This document shows, in pieces, positions 15,127 through 23,543 of a DNA stretch of 45,209 bases (the first letter of the stretch is position 1; each line of letters begins with the position of its first letter). The DNA comes from a virus, in IMG/VR virus record IMGVR_UViG_3300029787_000080, positions 5,901 through 51,109 of that record; one strand, given 5' to 3'. A program made the position numbers and the translations under genes. The notes beneath the pieces were generated by a model. The model saw nothing but the letters and a program-made list of their open reading frames with translations. It did no database searches and had not been told where the DNA came from.

Positions 15127-17306
15127 CTTCTTCCGTCCGTTTTTACATCAATTCTAGGTGAACCCAGCTTCCACTTTGTACCAAGGGAGTCAGAGTCAAC
15201 TCTGAAAGTAAAAGAGCGGCCTCTTGCTCTTAAATCGATTGTGTTAGTGAATGTCTCGACAGGCGATGTCGCAGTGCGCGAAACAGCGCCGGAGTCTGTG
15301 CTTTCGAAAGCACCGCCCGGGTAGTCTCGAGACTTGAATGTAAGCGTAGCTTGAGGAGACGACAGCGCAGTTGATCCGCTAAACGTCAGGTCCGGTATGA
15401 TCCTGCGGATATATGTGAACTGATCGCCATCTCCAATGTCCACAGCCGCAGACTCGATAAACGACGTCATGGCTTCGCCATCATCATCGTTACCGATCTC
15501 ATGGTTGTAGATATAACTGATATTGTTGTCTTTGCCGGCAGCTTGCGGAAACAACCGCGTTCCACGATCCAACCATGCCGTGCGAGCTAGTATGCCGAAA
15601 TACCAAAGATTATCAGCATAGTTGTAGACAACATACCGATCATTTTCATCTGAACCCGAGGATGGATAGAACCAGAAAACTTCTGAGAATTCAGAGTTTA
15701 AACCACCAAAAACCTTGTCGCTTTGATCGTCGTTAAAATCCAGGAACACTTTGTCGCGAACCGTGCACGGGATTTGCTGTGTCTGACCGGAATAAAGATA
15801 GAAGTTATCTTTGCCCATCCAGTAAACAATGTCTCCGGCAGAGACAGCCGCATTGGGCCCCCTGATTGTGACGTTTGGTGCAAGCGGCTGAAGGCCAAAA
15901 GTAAAAGGTGGCCCGATGAAACGCAGGGACATAAGCGCCGTGTCCGTCCACACAAGAATCTCACGTTTGGTTTCAATGGCCTGAACAAACTCGGAGCCCT
16001 GTCCCAAACGCAACGTGCCAGCCGTGTTTGTGTCTGTCGGAAACCAATCGATAATGCTTTCTTGTTCCGAAAATCTAATCAACAACGGATCTTGTATTCC
16101 GTCACCCTGAATAGCGTTTGCGTCTGCACCCAAACCGTCAGCGCCAAAACAGATTGTATGTTTGTTCTGGTCTGAAATGATGATTTGCTTGCTTATTTGT
16201 GGGACAGATTTTTTGGTGCCACTCGCAAGCCCAGTGCTCGCCCCCAAATCACCGCTAGGGCCCACTTGCTTAGCTCTACCAGTCAACGTGTCGCTAGACT
16301 TGTCCCAATAAAACAAACCAGAGTCTCGAGGATTGATAAGCAAATCCTCGCCAAAGTTGTCATGTGACCAAAGCCGCAACTCGTTAGTTATGTTAACCGC
16401 TGATGCATCACCCCAGCCTGTGAAATCATCATCAGAGTCAGTGTTGCCAACAGCCAGACGTACGGTGTCGCCGTCAGAGTGCGCTGCCGCGTCGGTGCCA
16501 CTCGTGCCACGAGTCAATCCTGTTAAATCGTTTGTCGACTTGCCCGAGTAGGTGATCAGTTCTTCGTTGATTAGAACTGTGCCGGAGTTTGGAAAATTTG
16601 TGCCAGACGTCAGAGTCAGGGTTGTCACAGAATTATTGATCGCCCCGTTCAAAGTCGTTGTAACAGCAGCATTAGTGATGCCGCCGTACAAACCGGCACC
16701 CCAGCCGTTACCGCCAATCTGCGTGTCTAGTCCAACATTAAGCTGATAACCTGCTACAACAGAACCGCCGCCGTCGCTTGTATCAGAACTATTAGCCGCG
16801 ACAGACGCAGTAATCTTGTAGCTGTTGGCGTCAATGATCTCGTCGATCTCGTACTCAATATTTAGGATAGCGGCGGTGATGTTGCCGCCTAGACTTGAAG
16901 CGCCTGAGTACTCCACAAAATCACCTGCGGCTGCGCCGTGTTCAACATCACTTACAACAATTGTTGTGGATCCATTGGTGGCCGCAAAAGCAGTGGTGCC
17001 TGAAGATCCCCCGGTAGCACGCGATCGAACCGGAGTGACATCGTTAAACTTGCCGCCCTCTTCGATGTAATATTTCTTGTGTGTCCCCACACCCAGAAAG
17101 CTGGCACCATCAAGCGCTACCCAGGAATGAAGCCCACGCGCCGTTCCTAAATAGTTATTGTTGGTTGATTTCTCCCAACCGCCTAACTTTTCTGGGTAGC
17201 CAAATCGGAAGCGGATTTTGTCACAGTCACGCCAGCCACCTTCGTTAGCATACGAGGTGATTTCTTGGTTTACTCCTGGACGAAATGTCAGCTTAGTGAA
17301 GGGCAT
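15123..17306 (-). CDS. Tail/neck structural protein with inserted adhesion-like modules, 727 residues
   Basis: Begins FTKLTFRPGVNQEITSYANEGGW...KIRFRFGYPEKLGGW, a start I know from many marine phage structural proteins, probably functioning like the packaged-DNA stabilisation (P22 gp10-type) or tail-hub protein. Inserted in the first third are two modules. One (about 105-175: TTIVVSDVEHGAAAGDFVEY...ANSYKITAS) is shared with the 171-residue protein; the other (about 210-285: VTTLTLTSGTNFPNSGTVLI...RGTSGTDAAAHSDG) is shared with the 303-residue protein. The C-terminal half is a strand-rich fold. GP10-type function is inference; virion location is well supported by context. Confidence 0.68.
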   Translation of the reverse strand: MPFTKLTFRPGVNQEITSYANEGGWRDCDKIRFRFGYPEKLGGWEKSTNNNYLGTARGLHSWVALDGASFLGVGTHKKYYIEEGGKFNDVTPVRSRATGGSSGTTAFAATNGSTTIVVSDVEHGAAAGDFVEYSGASSLGGNITAAILNIEYEIDEIIDANSYKITASVAANSSDTSDGGGSVVAGYQLNVGLDTQIGGNGWGAGLYGGITNAAVTTTLNGAINNSVTTLTLTSGTNFPNSGTVLINEELITYSGKSTNDLTGLTRGTSGTDAAAHSDGDTVRLAVGNTDSDDDFTGWGDASAVNITNELRLWSHDNFGEDLLINPRDSGLFYWDKSSDTLTGRAKQVGPSGDLGASTGLASGTKKSVPQISKQIIISDQNKHTICFGADGLGADANAIQGDGIQDPLLIRFSEQESIIDWFPTDTNTAGTLRLGQGSEFVQAIETKREILVWTDTALMSLRFIGPPFTFGLQPLAPNVTIRGPNAAVSAGDIVYWMGKDNFYLYSGQTQQIPCTVRDKVFLDFNDDQSDKVFGGLNSEFSEVFWFYPSSGSDENDRYVVYNYADNLWYFGILARTAWLDRGTRLFPQAAGKDNNISYIYNHEIGNDDDGEAMTSFIESAAVDIGDGDQFTYIRRIIPDLTFSGSTALSSPQATLTFKSRDYPGGAFESTDSGAVSRTATSPVETFTNTIDLRARGRSFTFRVDSDSLGTKWKLGSPRIDVKTDGRR

Positions 17307-17309
17307 TTA

Positions 17310-19706
17310 TTACGCCTCCAATGCGGTTACGCGCGCCTTGAGCTCAGTCATTTCAGTTTCGAGAGTTTCAATCTTGGCAATCGCCTCTTGCAAGGCGCCG
17401 GTCAGCAACGGCACTAGCTTGGATTGGTCGATACCTTGCATGACAGGAATAGTGTTGCCGTCTCCGTCTAGCTTGTTATCGCCAGCAGAAGTGCCGTCAG
17501 GCGCATCGCCATCATCAATCTCTTGCTGTGTCCAAGTCTCAACTTCGTTGTGGGTGCCAGTGACAGCCTCCGGCACGACAGCCTGCGCCTCGTGTGCAAT
17601 GAAGCCGTCAACCGTTGTGTCGGCGTCAGCAATAAAGTTAAACCGTTTCGGTGCAAGTGCCTTCACACGGTCGATGGCACCGGTCATGTACACGACCGCT
17701 TCTTTGAGGCGGTGGTCGGAGGAGGTGTTGTAGCTAGTCGATGAGCCGCTGGTTCTAATGGTTCCGACTATACCGTTTGTATTACCAAAAACACCGTGAG
17801 TTTCGCTGCCTGTGCTAGAGCCAAAAGACGTAAAACTGCCGTCACCGGTATTAGATATGGCCGTCCCCGGCACACTACTACTCGGAAAACTTGTGCATTT
17901 CACCAGCAACCGTCCGCTGGAGTCGAGACGCATACGTTCCGTGCCACCAGACAAGCCATCTTTGAACGTCAAAACAGAAGAAGTGCCGTACTGAAATGAC
18001 AATTCGGTAGCACTACCAACAACTCTGCCAACTTCTGTGTCACTGTCTTTCAAGCTGAGTATTGAGCCGTCATCACCGTTGAGAGTTAAGCCGCCAAAGC
18101 CGCTGTTGCTTACTGGCGAAATCGTCCCGATACCGACGGAGCCATCGCTGGTGATTCGCATTTTTTCCGAGTTATCTACTGCGAAGATAATGCGGCTGTT
18201 ACTACTAGCGTTTGCAGTGTCCGCTGAAATCTGGATACTTCCAGAGGTATAATCAGCGTTAATTTCTGAGAAATTATTTGATGCGCCGGTATCAGTGAGC
18301 CGGATAATTGGCGAAGCCCCAGAAATTTCTAGGACTTGTGAAGGCGAGTTCGTCCCAATCCCAACTTTATCGTTTGTGGCGTCAACAAAAAACATGTTTG
18401 CATCGTTTTTAGATTCAATGCGCGTATTGAAAGCCTCGGCGTCCTCATTCAATACAGTTTCAGTTGGAAGAGCTTCAAGTCGACTGAACACTGAACCAGC
18501 AGTCATTGTCTTTACTCGCAAGGTTCCGTCTTCACTGCCGTCGCTGACATCATTAGCTACACAGTCAATAACGCAAGCTCGTGTCTCTTCTGCCGCGTCA
18601 TTATCGAACATAAAGCGTATGCGCCCGATAGTGTCATCATCAGCAGGACTAGCACTGTCACGTTTCAAATCAAGTCGTGGGCCGGCGCTGCTATCGTCAT
18701 CAGTTGATAACAATGTAAGTTGCGCATTGTTGTCAGCAGTAGTGATCGTCACCTGGCCGCTCACTGTGCCGCCGGTCAGCCCTAACGCACCTATGTCGGA
18801 CAGCACTTCACTGGCTGATCGACCTTCAACACTTGTGCCATCAATGCGGAGAAAATCATCATCCACCACATTTGCGTTACATTGAAGGACATTGGTATTT
18901 GAGATACCCGTGCTCAATGTCGCCGTGGTCGTGATGGCTGTGCCGTTCAAAGTCATGGCATCCGCTTCGAGAGTACCGTCGATATCGGCGTTACCACTGA
19001 CATCAAGGCTCCCCGCATCTAACTCACCTGTCAAAGTGATGTTACGGAAACTGGCGACGTCTTTGTTTGAATCTACTGTGACGACCTTGTCTGCCACAAC
19101 TACGCCAGTGGAAGCACCTGTATCGCTATAGTTAAGCTCGGCGGCCGTGGCCGTGACGCCGTCCATAATGTTCAACTCGGACGTCGTGGCTGTGACGCCG
19201 TCCATAATGTTCAACTCGGACGTCGTGGCTGTGACACCATCCATGATGTTCAGCTCGGCGGCCGTGGCCGTGAGGTCGGTTATTTGTGAGACAAGAAGAG
19301 ATGCTTTCTTGACTGCGGCTGAAGCGCCGGCGCCGTCAGCAAAAATCCAAGCTATCTCACCGTTAACAAGCGTGTCATTTCCGCCTGAGCCTTGTGTGAA
19401 GATGACAGATTGACCCGACCTATTGTCTACCAGATACACTTTGTCCTGGTCGTTCGGAGAGATAGTAATTGTGTTTGTGCCGGAGGGTGAGCCGCCAAGA
19501 ACGAGCACTCGAAACCCTCCGTCGGATAGCACACCATCAGTTGTGGACAGAGTGTGCGAAGTGCTCGATAGAGTGATCGCCCCAACTCCGGCGATAGCCC
19601 GGTCGAAAATGTCGAAGTTATTGTTTGTCGTAGTGCCCCAGGTGCCGGCCTGATCGCCACTGCCAGGCTTTTCTACTCCAAGGTTACCGGTATAGGTTGA
19701 GACCAC
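17310..19706 (-). CDS. Tail fibre with C-terminal S74 intramolecular chaperone, 798 residues
   Basis: GTG start behind AAGGAG. The shaft carries tandem ELNIMDGVTATTS repeats (about residues 145-195) and long Gly/Asn/Asp-rich trimeric beta structure (KVGIGTNSPSQVLEISG). From about residue 660 it has the S74 signature SSDHRLKEAV, then DGFIAHEAQAVVPEAVTG, and ends in a trimeric coiled coil (ETLETEMTELKARVTALEA). In this family the chaperone helps the shaft trimerise, then cuts itself off at the Ser of the SDxRLK motif (Ser663 here). The fibre probably determines host attachment. Confidence is high for a fibre with S74. Confidence 0.92.
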   Translation of the reverse strand: MVSTYTGNLGVEKPGSGDQAGTWGTTTNNNFDIFDRAIAGVGAITLSSTSHTLSTTDGVLSDGGFRVLVLGGSPSGTNTITISPNDQDKVYLVDNRSGQSVIFTQGSGGNDTLVNGEIAWIFADGAGASAAVKKASLLVSQITDLTATAAELNIMDGVTATTSELNIMDGVTATTSELNIMDGVTATAAELNYSDTGASTGVVVADKVVTVDSNKDVASFRNITLTGELDAGSLDVSGNADIDGTLEADAMTLNGTAITTTATLSTGISNTNVLQCNANVVDDDFLRIDGTSVEGRSASEVLSDIGALGLTGGTVSGQVTITTADNNAQLTLLSTDDDSSAGPRLDLKRDSASPADDDTIGRIRFMFDNDAAEETRACVIDCVANDVSDGSEDGTLRVKTMTAGSVFSRLEALPTETVLNEDAEAFNTRIESKNDANMFFVDATNDKVGIGTNSPSQVLEISGASPIIRLTDTGASNNFSEINADYTSGSIQISADTANASSNSRIIFAVDNSEKMRITSDGSVGIGTISPVSNSGFGGLTLNGDDGSILSLKDSDTEVGRVVGSATELSFQYGTSSVLTFKDGLSGGTERMRLDSSGRLLVKCTSFPSSSVPGTAISNTGDGSFTSFGSSTGSETHGVFGNTNGIVGTIRTSGSSTSYNTSSDHRLKEAVVYMTGAIDRVKALAPKRFNFIADADTTVDGFIAHEAQAVVPEAVTGTHNEVETWTQQEIDDGDAPDGTSAGDNKLDGDGNTIPVMQGIDQSKLVPLLTGALQEAIAKIETLETEMTELKARVTALEA
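19135..19272. repeat. 39-bp tandem repeat in the tail fibre
   Basis: Three consecutive 39-base units (19147, 19186, 19225) plus partial flanking units encode ELNIMDGVTATTS thirteen-residue repeats. The two central units are nearly identical at DNA level, so slippage could change fibre length. Confidence 0.9.
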
Positions 19707-19765
19707 GGTATGGCTCCTTAAAAAATATTATTGTTGCCTAAAGTAGCATACCATATCTGATTATT

Positions 19766-20614
19766 CTATGTCCTCATTTGATCAGGCCGACCTCGTCTGA
19801 ATGCGTCATTCTGCTCTCTCGCATTACCGAGTTCCTTCAAGCGAGATACTTGCTGCTGATACCTATTCTCATAGAGATTAATCAGGTCTGGCTCGCCCTT
19901 CATGTAGGTGTAGGCTTCAACAAGAGAGGCATACAGCACTGCGTTCGGATAGTTATCCGACAGCCAGGTTTTCGTGGTGTCTGCGCTGACCGATGACACA
20001 ACGCCGGTTGCGCCACTCGTCGCGCCTGTCACTGTTTCGCCTACGGTGAAAGCAGTGATGGGCACAACAACCGTTATATTGTTTGCGTCTACACGGGCGT
20101 TGATTGTGGTGCTTGCGCCACTCGTCGCACCTGTCACTGTCTCGGCAGCTTGGAAGGTTCCGCTGACAGACGTCATGGTTACCGTCACAAGGCTGGCGGT
20201 CAGACTGGCTGGACGGTAGTAGTAAGAAAGCTCAATGGTGTAGTTGGCGTCCGGGGTAGGAGCGAGAACAAAAGTATCTATGTCTCTGCGCGCATAAACG
20301 TTTGGTGTTCCCGAAGCAAGACCTCGGAACATACGCACATAATTATTCTCTTTCTGCTGCAAGAAACTCTCACTTCCAGCAGTTGTGATGGAAAGAGAAT
20401 TAGACGAAATAAAATCCGTAGGGACAGATAGTTCAGCATTGCCCAATGTCATCGAGCCTGTGTGGATTTTTGTAAAGAACTCAAGGTTTGCTTCTGTGAA
20501 AATCCGTTGCTCAGCATTTGTAATGAACAGGTTCAGGTTGCTCACAAAGCTGGTCTCAGTGTAGTCCGTGAACTCTTTGATTGCTGTGCGTAATGTCGTG
20601 CTCGTGTAACTCAT
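19766..20614 (-). CDS. Neck/adaptor protein (T7 gp11 tail-tubular-A-like), 282 residues
   Basis: The N-terminus (LRTAIKEFTDYTETSFVSNLNLFITNAEQRIF) and the closing helical part (YPNAVLYASLVEAYTYMKGEPDLINLYENRYQQ) are those of phage adaptor proteins forming the ring between portal and tail. An inserted region (about 155-215) holds two copies of an ETVTGATSGA module in tandem. The base sequence of the two copies is also close, so this duplication looks recent. Adaptor function is inferred from pattern and position next to the 303-residue gp4-like protein. Confidence 0.72.
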   Translation of the reverse strand: MSYTSTTLRTAIKEFTDYTETSFVSNLNLFITNAEQRIFTEANLEFFTKIHTGSMTLGNAELSVPTDFISSNSLSITTAGSESFLQQKENNYVRMFRGLASGTPNVYARRDIDTFVLAPTPDANYTIELSYYYRPASLTASLVTVTMTSVSGTFQAAETVTGATSGASTTINARVDANNITVVVPITAFTVGETVTGATSGATGVVSSVSADTTKTWLSDNYPNAVLYASLVEAYTYMKGEPDLINLYENRYQQQVSRLKELGNAREQNDAFRRGRPDQMRT

Positions 20615-21130
20615 TTACGGCTCCAACGTGACAGGCCCGACAGTCGCAGCCGCACCACCTCCAACCCGATTACCTAAAACTGCGGCGCCAGATGACGCTG
20701 TGAAGAGATAACTGTCGTCATCGATAACAGTGATCGAATAGCCTGTAGCCTGCTGAATAGCCGCAGAAGAAAATCCATCAAACCCTACAACCTTACGAAA
20801 TCGAACTATGTCACCGGATGACCGGCCATGAGACCGCTCAGTGACAGTGATTGTGTTCGTGCCCTGAGCTGCTGAACGAAAAGGGTTCAAGAAAAGAAGT
20901 CGTGCAGGGGGAATATCTTGTTCCACCCGAGAATCCGGTCTTGGATCATGCAAAGCAATCGCGTCACCGGAATGTTTGACTGGCTCGAGCTGCGGGTGTT
21001 TGGGCTCATACTCATCAAACCCGACCTTCAGACCGTTCCATTCGGTGATCATGTCATCGAGATCATAACGGAAACCGGAACGATCGGAAAAACCGAAAGC
21101 CTTTCTTCCTCGTGCGTAGTGCTTACTCAT
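20615..21130 (-). CDS. Small virion protein with FCCH-like HGxxxGD module, 171 residues
   Basis: The N-terminal part is charged (ARGRKAFGFSDRSGFRYDLDDM). The C-terminal half (TITVTERSHGRSSGDIVRF...YSITVIDDDSYLFTASSGA) is a strand-rich module of the kind called FCCH-like in phage tail proteins; the 727-residue protein carries a recognisable relative. It overlaps the previous gene by one base and abuts the next. Probably a tail or neck decoration; its exact place in the virion is unknown. Confidence 0.6.
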   Translation of the reverse strand: MSKHYARGRKAFGFSDRSGFRYDLDDMITEWNGLKVGFDEYEPKHPQLEPVKHSGDAIALHDPRPDSRVEQDIPPARLLFLNPFRSAAQGTNTITVTERSHGRSSGDIVRFRKVVGFDGFSSAAIQQATGYSITVIDDDSYLFTASSGAAVLGNRVGGGAAATVGPVTLEP

Positions 21131-22041
21131 CAGATCACCCGTAGATATCGTGAGTCAGGGCGAAGCTTTAAAGACGCTCTGTCGGTGTCTTCATTGGCTG
21201 CTCTGTTGAACTCGTCCTCATACAGAGGCTTGAGGAGCTGCACTCGGTTGGGCGCTTTCTTGAGCGCGATATAGTATGCTAGGCCTGCCACCAGACACGG
21301 TAAAAAGCGATAGGGAAGATCAGACGTATTAACGAGCGTATCATAGTCAAGGATCCTTCTTGAGTAACGATACACTATGAAGTCACGACCTGTCGTGTTC
21401 TTGGACACAGGCCACAGATTCAACACCGGCGTAATCTGCCGGTCATAGTAAAACTGCACAGGATCACCGACGGATTTCTTCGTCGGAATATTCATGTATT
21501 CGTCTCGGGACAACCGAGTCATTTGTATGTCAGAAGTGACGTCTGTGGTGGTCACAGACTCCATCAAGAAGATCTTGGCTGCATCACTATGCGCGGCAGC
21601 CGTGGTGCCGTTCTGTGCCCGTGTGACGCCGATTGTGGTGGTGCTCACACTGGTCACCAGCATGTCTTCACTGTCGATACGGATGATGTCATTCACAGCA
21701 AGCGTGGTGACTGCAGTCGTCGTCAAAGAGGTGACAGCATCGTTAATGCCACCACTAAGCACTCCGTTTTGAGATACACGTCGCCGCACGACCTCAAGAA
21801 TATCGTTGTGATCGGCAACAAGCGTGTACTGATGTTGATTGGGGATAAGGGTCAGCGTACGTTCCTGGATCGTCCAAAGGTTTAAGCCTCTGTTCGCCCA
21901 TTCGGCAAGCATCAGGTTCAACGATCGTATGCCCGTTTCGAGATCGTAACCGACACGGGTTTCAAGACCCGCGCGCTCGAAGGCCTCTTCAATGATCTCT
22001 TGAACTTTGAGATCGAAGTCTCTCGTTGAACCTGTTGCCAT
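21130..22041 (-). CDS. Neck protein, P22 gp4 / head-completion-like, 303 residues
   Basis: Residues about 5-75 (VQEIIEEAFERAGLETRVGYDLETGIRSLNLMLAEWANRGLNLWTI) match the pattern of gp4-like tail accessory factors that bind the portal. The C-terminal helices (LPYRFLPCLVAGLAYYIALKKAP) are equally typical. Between them lies an insertion (about 95-165: VTTLAVNDIIRIDSEDMLV...RAQNGTTAAAHSDAA) shared with the 727-residue protein. Role: seals the portal and connects it to the tail. Confidence 0.75.
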   Translation of the reverse strand: MATGSTRDFDLKVQEIIEEAFERAGLETRVGYDLETGIRSLNLMLAEWANRGLNLWTIQERTLTLIPNQHQYTLVADHNDILEVVRRRVSQNGVLSGGINDAVTSLTTTAVTTLAVNDIIRIDSEDMLVTSVSTTTIGVTRAQNGTTAAAHSDAAKIFLMESVTTTDVTSDIQMTRLSRDEYMNIPTKKSVGDPVQFYYDRQITPVLNLWPVSKNTTGRDFIVYRYSRRILDYDTLVNTSDLPYRFLPCLVAGLAYYIALKKAPNRVQLLKPLYEDEFNRAANEDTDRASLKLRPDSRYLRVI

Positions 22042-22200
22042 TTACTTCTTCTTTTTCTTCGTCCTCATGGCTTTGCCTGCTTTAGCCATGACGGGCTTTT
22101 TCATTGCGCCGCCACCACGCATCATTTTTTTCTTGGCGCCCATACCGCCCATGCGCTTACGCATCATGCCCATTTCGTTTTTCATTTTGCCTGGCATCAT
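22042..22200 (-). CDS. Very basic Met/Lys/Gly-rich small protein, 52 residues
   Basis: ATG at 22200 opens a short frame, MMPGKMKNEMGMMRKRMGG..., ending MRTKKKKK. It contains about ten methionines, over a dozen lysines and several glycines, and no aromatic residue. It overlaps the upstream gene by 44 bases and ends one base before the neck gene start region, so spacing fits a real gene. Small Met/Lys/Gly-rich proteins like this recur between neck and capsid genes of marine phages; DNA or RNA binding inside the capsid is a guess. Confidence 0.55.
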   Translation of the reverse strand: MMPGKMKNEMGMMRKRMGGMGAKKKMMRGGGAMKKPVMAKAGKAMRTKKKKK

Positions 22201-22672
22201 TATGCTCCCTTGCTCTGTGCCTATTGCTGATCAGCTCTTCATAGCGATCTGGATCGTAATTGTCGTAATACCCGAGCTTACATAAGCACATAGAGGCATC
22301 ATCCAAATCATCTAATCTCTGTATAAATACCATGACTTCTTCTCCAAGGTAAGCAAGAAGCCATATGTTTTTTGATATGTGGGAAAACCAATGGTTTAGG
22401 GCCATGCATCGAGCCTCGTGCTCGATGTAGTTTGTATCGCCAGCCTCGGCTGCGACGATGATCACACGATAGTCATCGTTGAAACGCAGAACCTGCTTGT
22501 GGACCTCGTCCCACATATCGGGCTGATCCACCTCAACAAGCTTCACCTGGCCTCTGTCCCAAGCTTGTTTGGCATAGGGACAGACAGGCACGTCGTTACC
22601 AAGATCTGGATCAGGGAACGACAGTTCGTTGTAGATCCAGTCACGCAGTTCTTGTTTTAGCTTTCTTTCCAT
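22157..22672 (-). CDS. Hypothetical protein, 171 residues
   Basis: Soluble, acidic, with a fairly conserved-looking core (DVPVCPYAKQAWDRGQVKLVEV) and a long helical middle (HEARCMALNHWFSHISKNIWLLAYLG). The CP-Y/W pattern resembles a short conserved domain of unknown function seen in marine phages. It overlaps the small basic gene at its 3' end and the EF-hand-like gene at its 5' end. Function unknown; not obviously a virion protein. Confidence 0.6.
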   Translation of the reverse strand: MERKLKQELRDWIYNELSFPDPDLGNDVPVCPYAKQAWDRGQVKLVEVDQPDMWDEVHKQVLRFNDDYRVIIVAAEAGDTNYIEHEARCMALNHWFSHISKNIWLLAYLGEEVMVFIQRLDDLDDASMCLCKLGYYDNYDPDRYEELISNRHRAREHNDARQNEKRNGHDA

Positions 22673-22826
22673 TCTTCCGTGTCGGCATTTGATTGGCGCC
22701 GGCCATCATCTTCCGTGGAGAACACATGATGCCTCCATGTTCGAAGCCTGGAACACCGCGGCCCTTCAAAATGTCGGCCTGCGTAACCTTGCCGTCCTTG
22801 TTAAGATCGGGAAATTTCTTCTTCAT
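22641..22826 (-). CDS. Small protein with an EF-hand/dockerin-like calcium loop, 61 residues
   Basis: Residues 7-18 (DLNKDGKVTQAD) have Asp/Asn at loop positions 1, 3, 5 and 12, Gly at 6 and Val at 8, the layout of a calcium-binding EF-hand or dockerin half. The rest is basic (PRKMMAGANQMPTRKNGKKAKTRTA). Only one loop is present, so binding might need a dimer. It overlaps both neighbours. Short proteins with this motif followed by a basic tail are frequent beside phage capsid genes. Confidence 0.62.
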   Translation of the reverse strand: MKKKFPDLNKDGKVTQADILKGRGVPGFEHGGIMCSPRKMMAGANQMPTRKNGKKAKTRTA

Positions 22827-23110
22827 TTCTTCTTCCTCGGTTTTCGACGAACCGCCGCCACTCGTCTTGGCTTACCGGCCGGTTGCCCGAGCCGTTTCTT
22901 CTGTCGAATTCGTTTTGCCTTCTCACTCTTCGACATCTCACTTCCAGTCTTAGGAGTCTTTGAAGAGATGCGTTTCGAAGGGCGGCAGTATGGCGTGCCA
23001 CGTTTCTCACCTTTTTGACGACCACATTTCTTGCCAGTCCTCTGGTCTTTCCAGTCCTCTTTGAACCACCTTTTGAGTGCGAGGCCCTCTTTGGTCTTGC
23101 GGACGGCCAT
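22823..23110 (-). CDS. Basic phage protein, DUF5872-like, 95 residues
   Basis: Starts in a TGATG overlap. The central part (LKRWFKEDWKDQRTGKKCGRQKGEKRGTPYC) with two cysteines, then SKSEKAKRIRQKKR, follows the pattern of DUF5872 proteins of marine viruses, and the tail is almost pure Lys/Arg (RRVAAVRRKPRKKK). Very high positive charge suggests nucleic-acid contact, perhaps in the capsid (inference). The family name is from memory and should be confirmed. Confidence 0.65.
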   Translation of the reverse strand: MAVRKTKEGLALKRWFKEDWKDQRTGKKCGRQKGEKRGTPYCRPSKRISSKTPKTGSEMSKSEKAKRIRQKKRLGQPAGKPRRVAAVRRKPRKKK

Positions 23111-23394
23111 CAGGCCCTAGCTCCTTTTGTGAACTTGCGACGATTGCTCATCACCTTGCCGCAGCCGCGAGCCACAGCCGCTCCGTCCTTCGCCCTGATC
23201 GGCGGACGCGGACGCTTTGCGGGGGTCACTTGCACACCGCCGTCGGCTCGCTTGTTTTTGGATTTCTTTTTGCCGCCTTTGCCGTAATTGGCTGCCCCAA
23301 CCTTTCGACATTTAGCGATCGCCCCTGAGGCATAAGCGCTCGGGAAAACCCGGTAGCGCGCTTTTACCTTGTGATAACACGCATCTTTTGGCAT
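23110..23394 (-). CDS. Basic phage protein with CYHKVKARY motif, 94 residues
   Basis: Two conserved-looking blocks: DACYHKVKARYRVFPSAYASGAIAKCRK at the start and ARGCGKVMSNRRKFTKGA at the end, joined by a Lys-rich linker. Both recur in small proteins of marine myo- and podoviruses. The paired cysteines (6 and 29) could bind a metal. It belongs to the same run of tiny basic proteins as its neighbours. Confidence 0.65.
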   Translation of the reverse strand: MPKDACYHKVKARYRVFPSAYASGAIAKCRKVGAANYGKGGKKKSKNKRADGGVQVTPAKRPRPPIRAKDGAAVARGCGKVMSNRRKFTKGARA

Positions 23395-23423
23395 TTTCGC
23401 TCCACTTGCTCTGCGCTCATGCG

Positions 23424-23543
23424 CTAGTTCCTAGGCCGGCCACTCGACTTCCTCTGGAGTGGTCGGCCTCTTTTTTTCCTCTTCTTTTTCTTTGATGGCG
23501 GCGTCGATATCTGCTTTGACATCTGTGCTCTGGAGATCGCCAT
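23424..23543 (-). CDS. Possible 39-residue basic protein with AT-hook-like RGRP (alternative frame exists)
   Basis: ATG 23543 overlaps the previous stop (TGATG) and encodes MAISRAQMSKQISTPPSKK, a Lys/Arg run containing KKRGRPLQ and an end SGRPRN. Its first seven residues equal those of the major capsid protein. RGRP is the AT-hook core for minor-groove DNA binding. However, the neighbouring frame of the same bases reads ...STDVKADIDAAIKEKEEE...TPEEVEWPA, stops at 23431 and has the more typical codon ends, though only a TTG start. One of the two is probably real. Confidence 0.4.
   Translation of the reverse strand: MAISRAQMSKQISTPPSKKKKRKKRGRPLQRKSSGRPRN
23433..23477 (+). terminator. Plus-strand intrinsic terminator inside the minus-strand operon
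   Basis: Arms 23434-23445 / 23457-23468 pair over 12 bp (one G-T) and are followed on the plus strand by CTTTTTTT. It faces against the direction of all surrounding genes, so it would stop antisense transcription. Confidence 0.65.
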
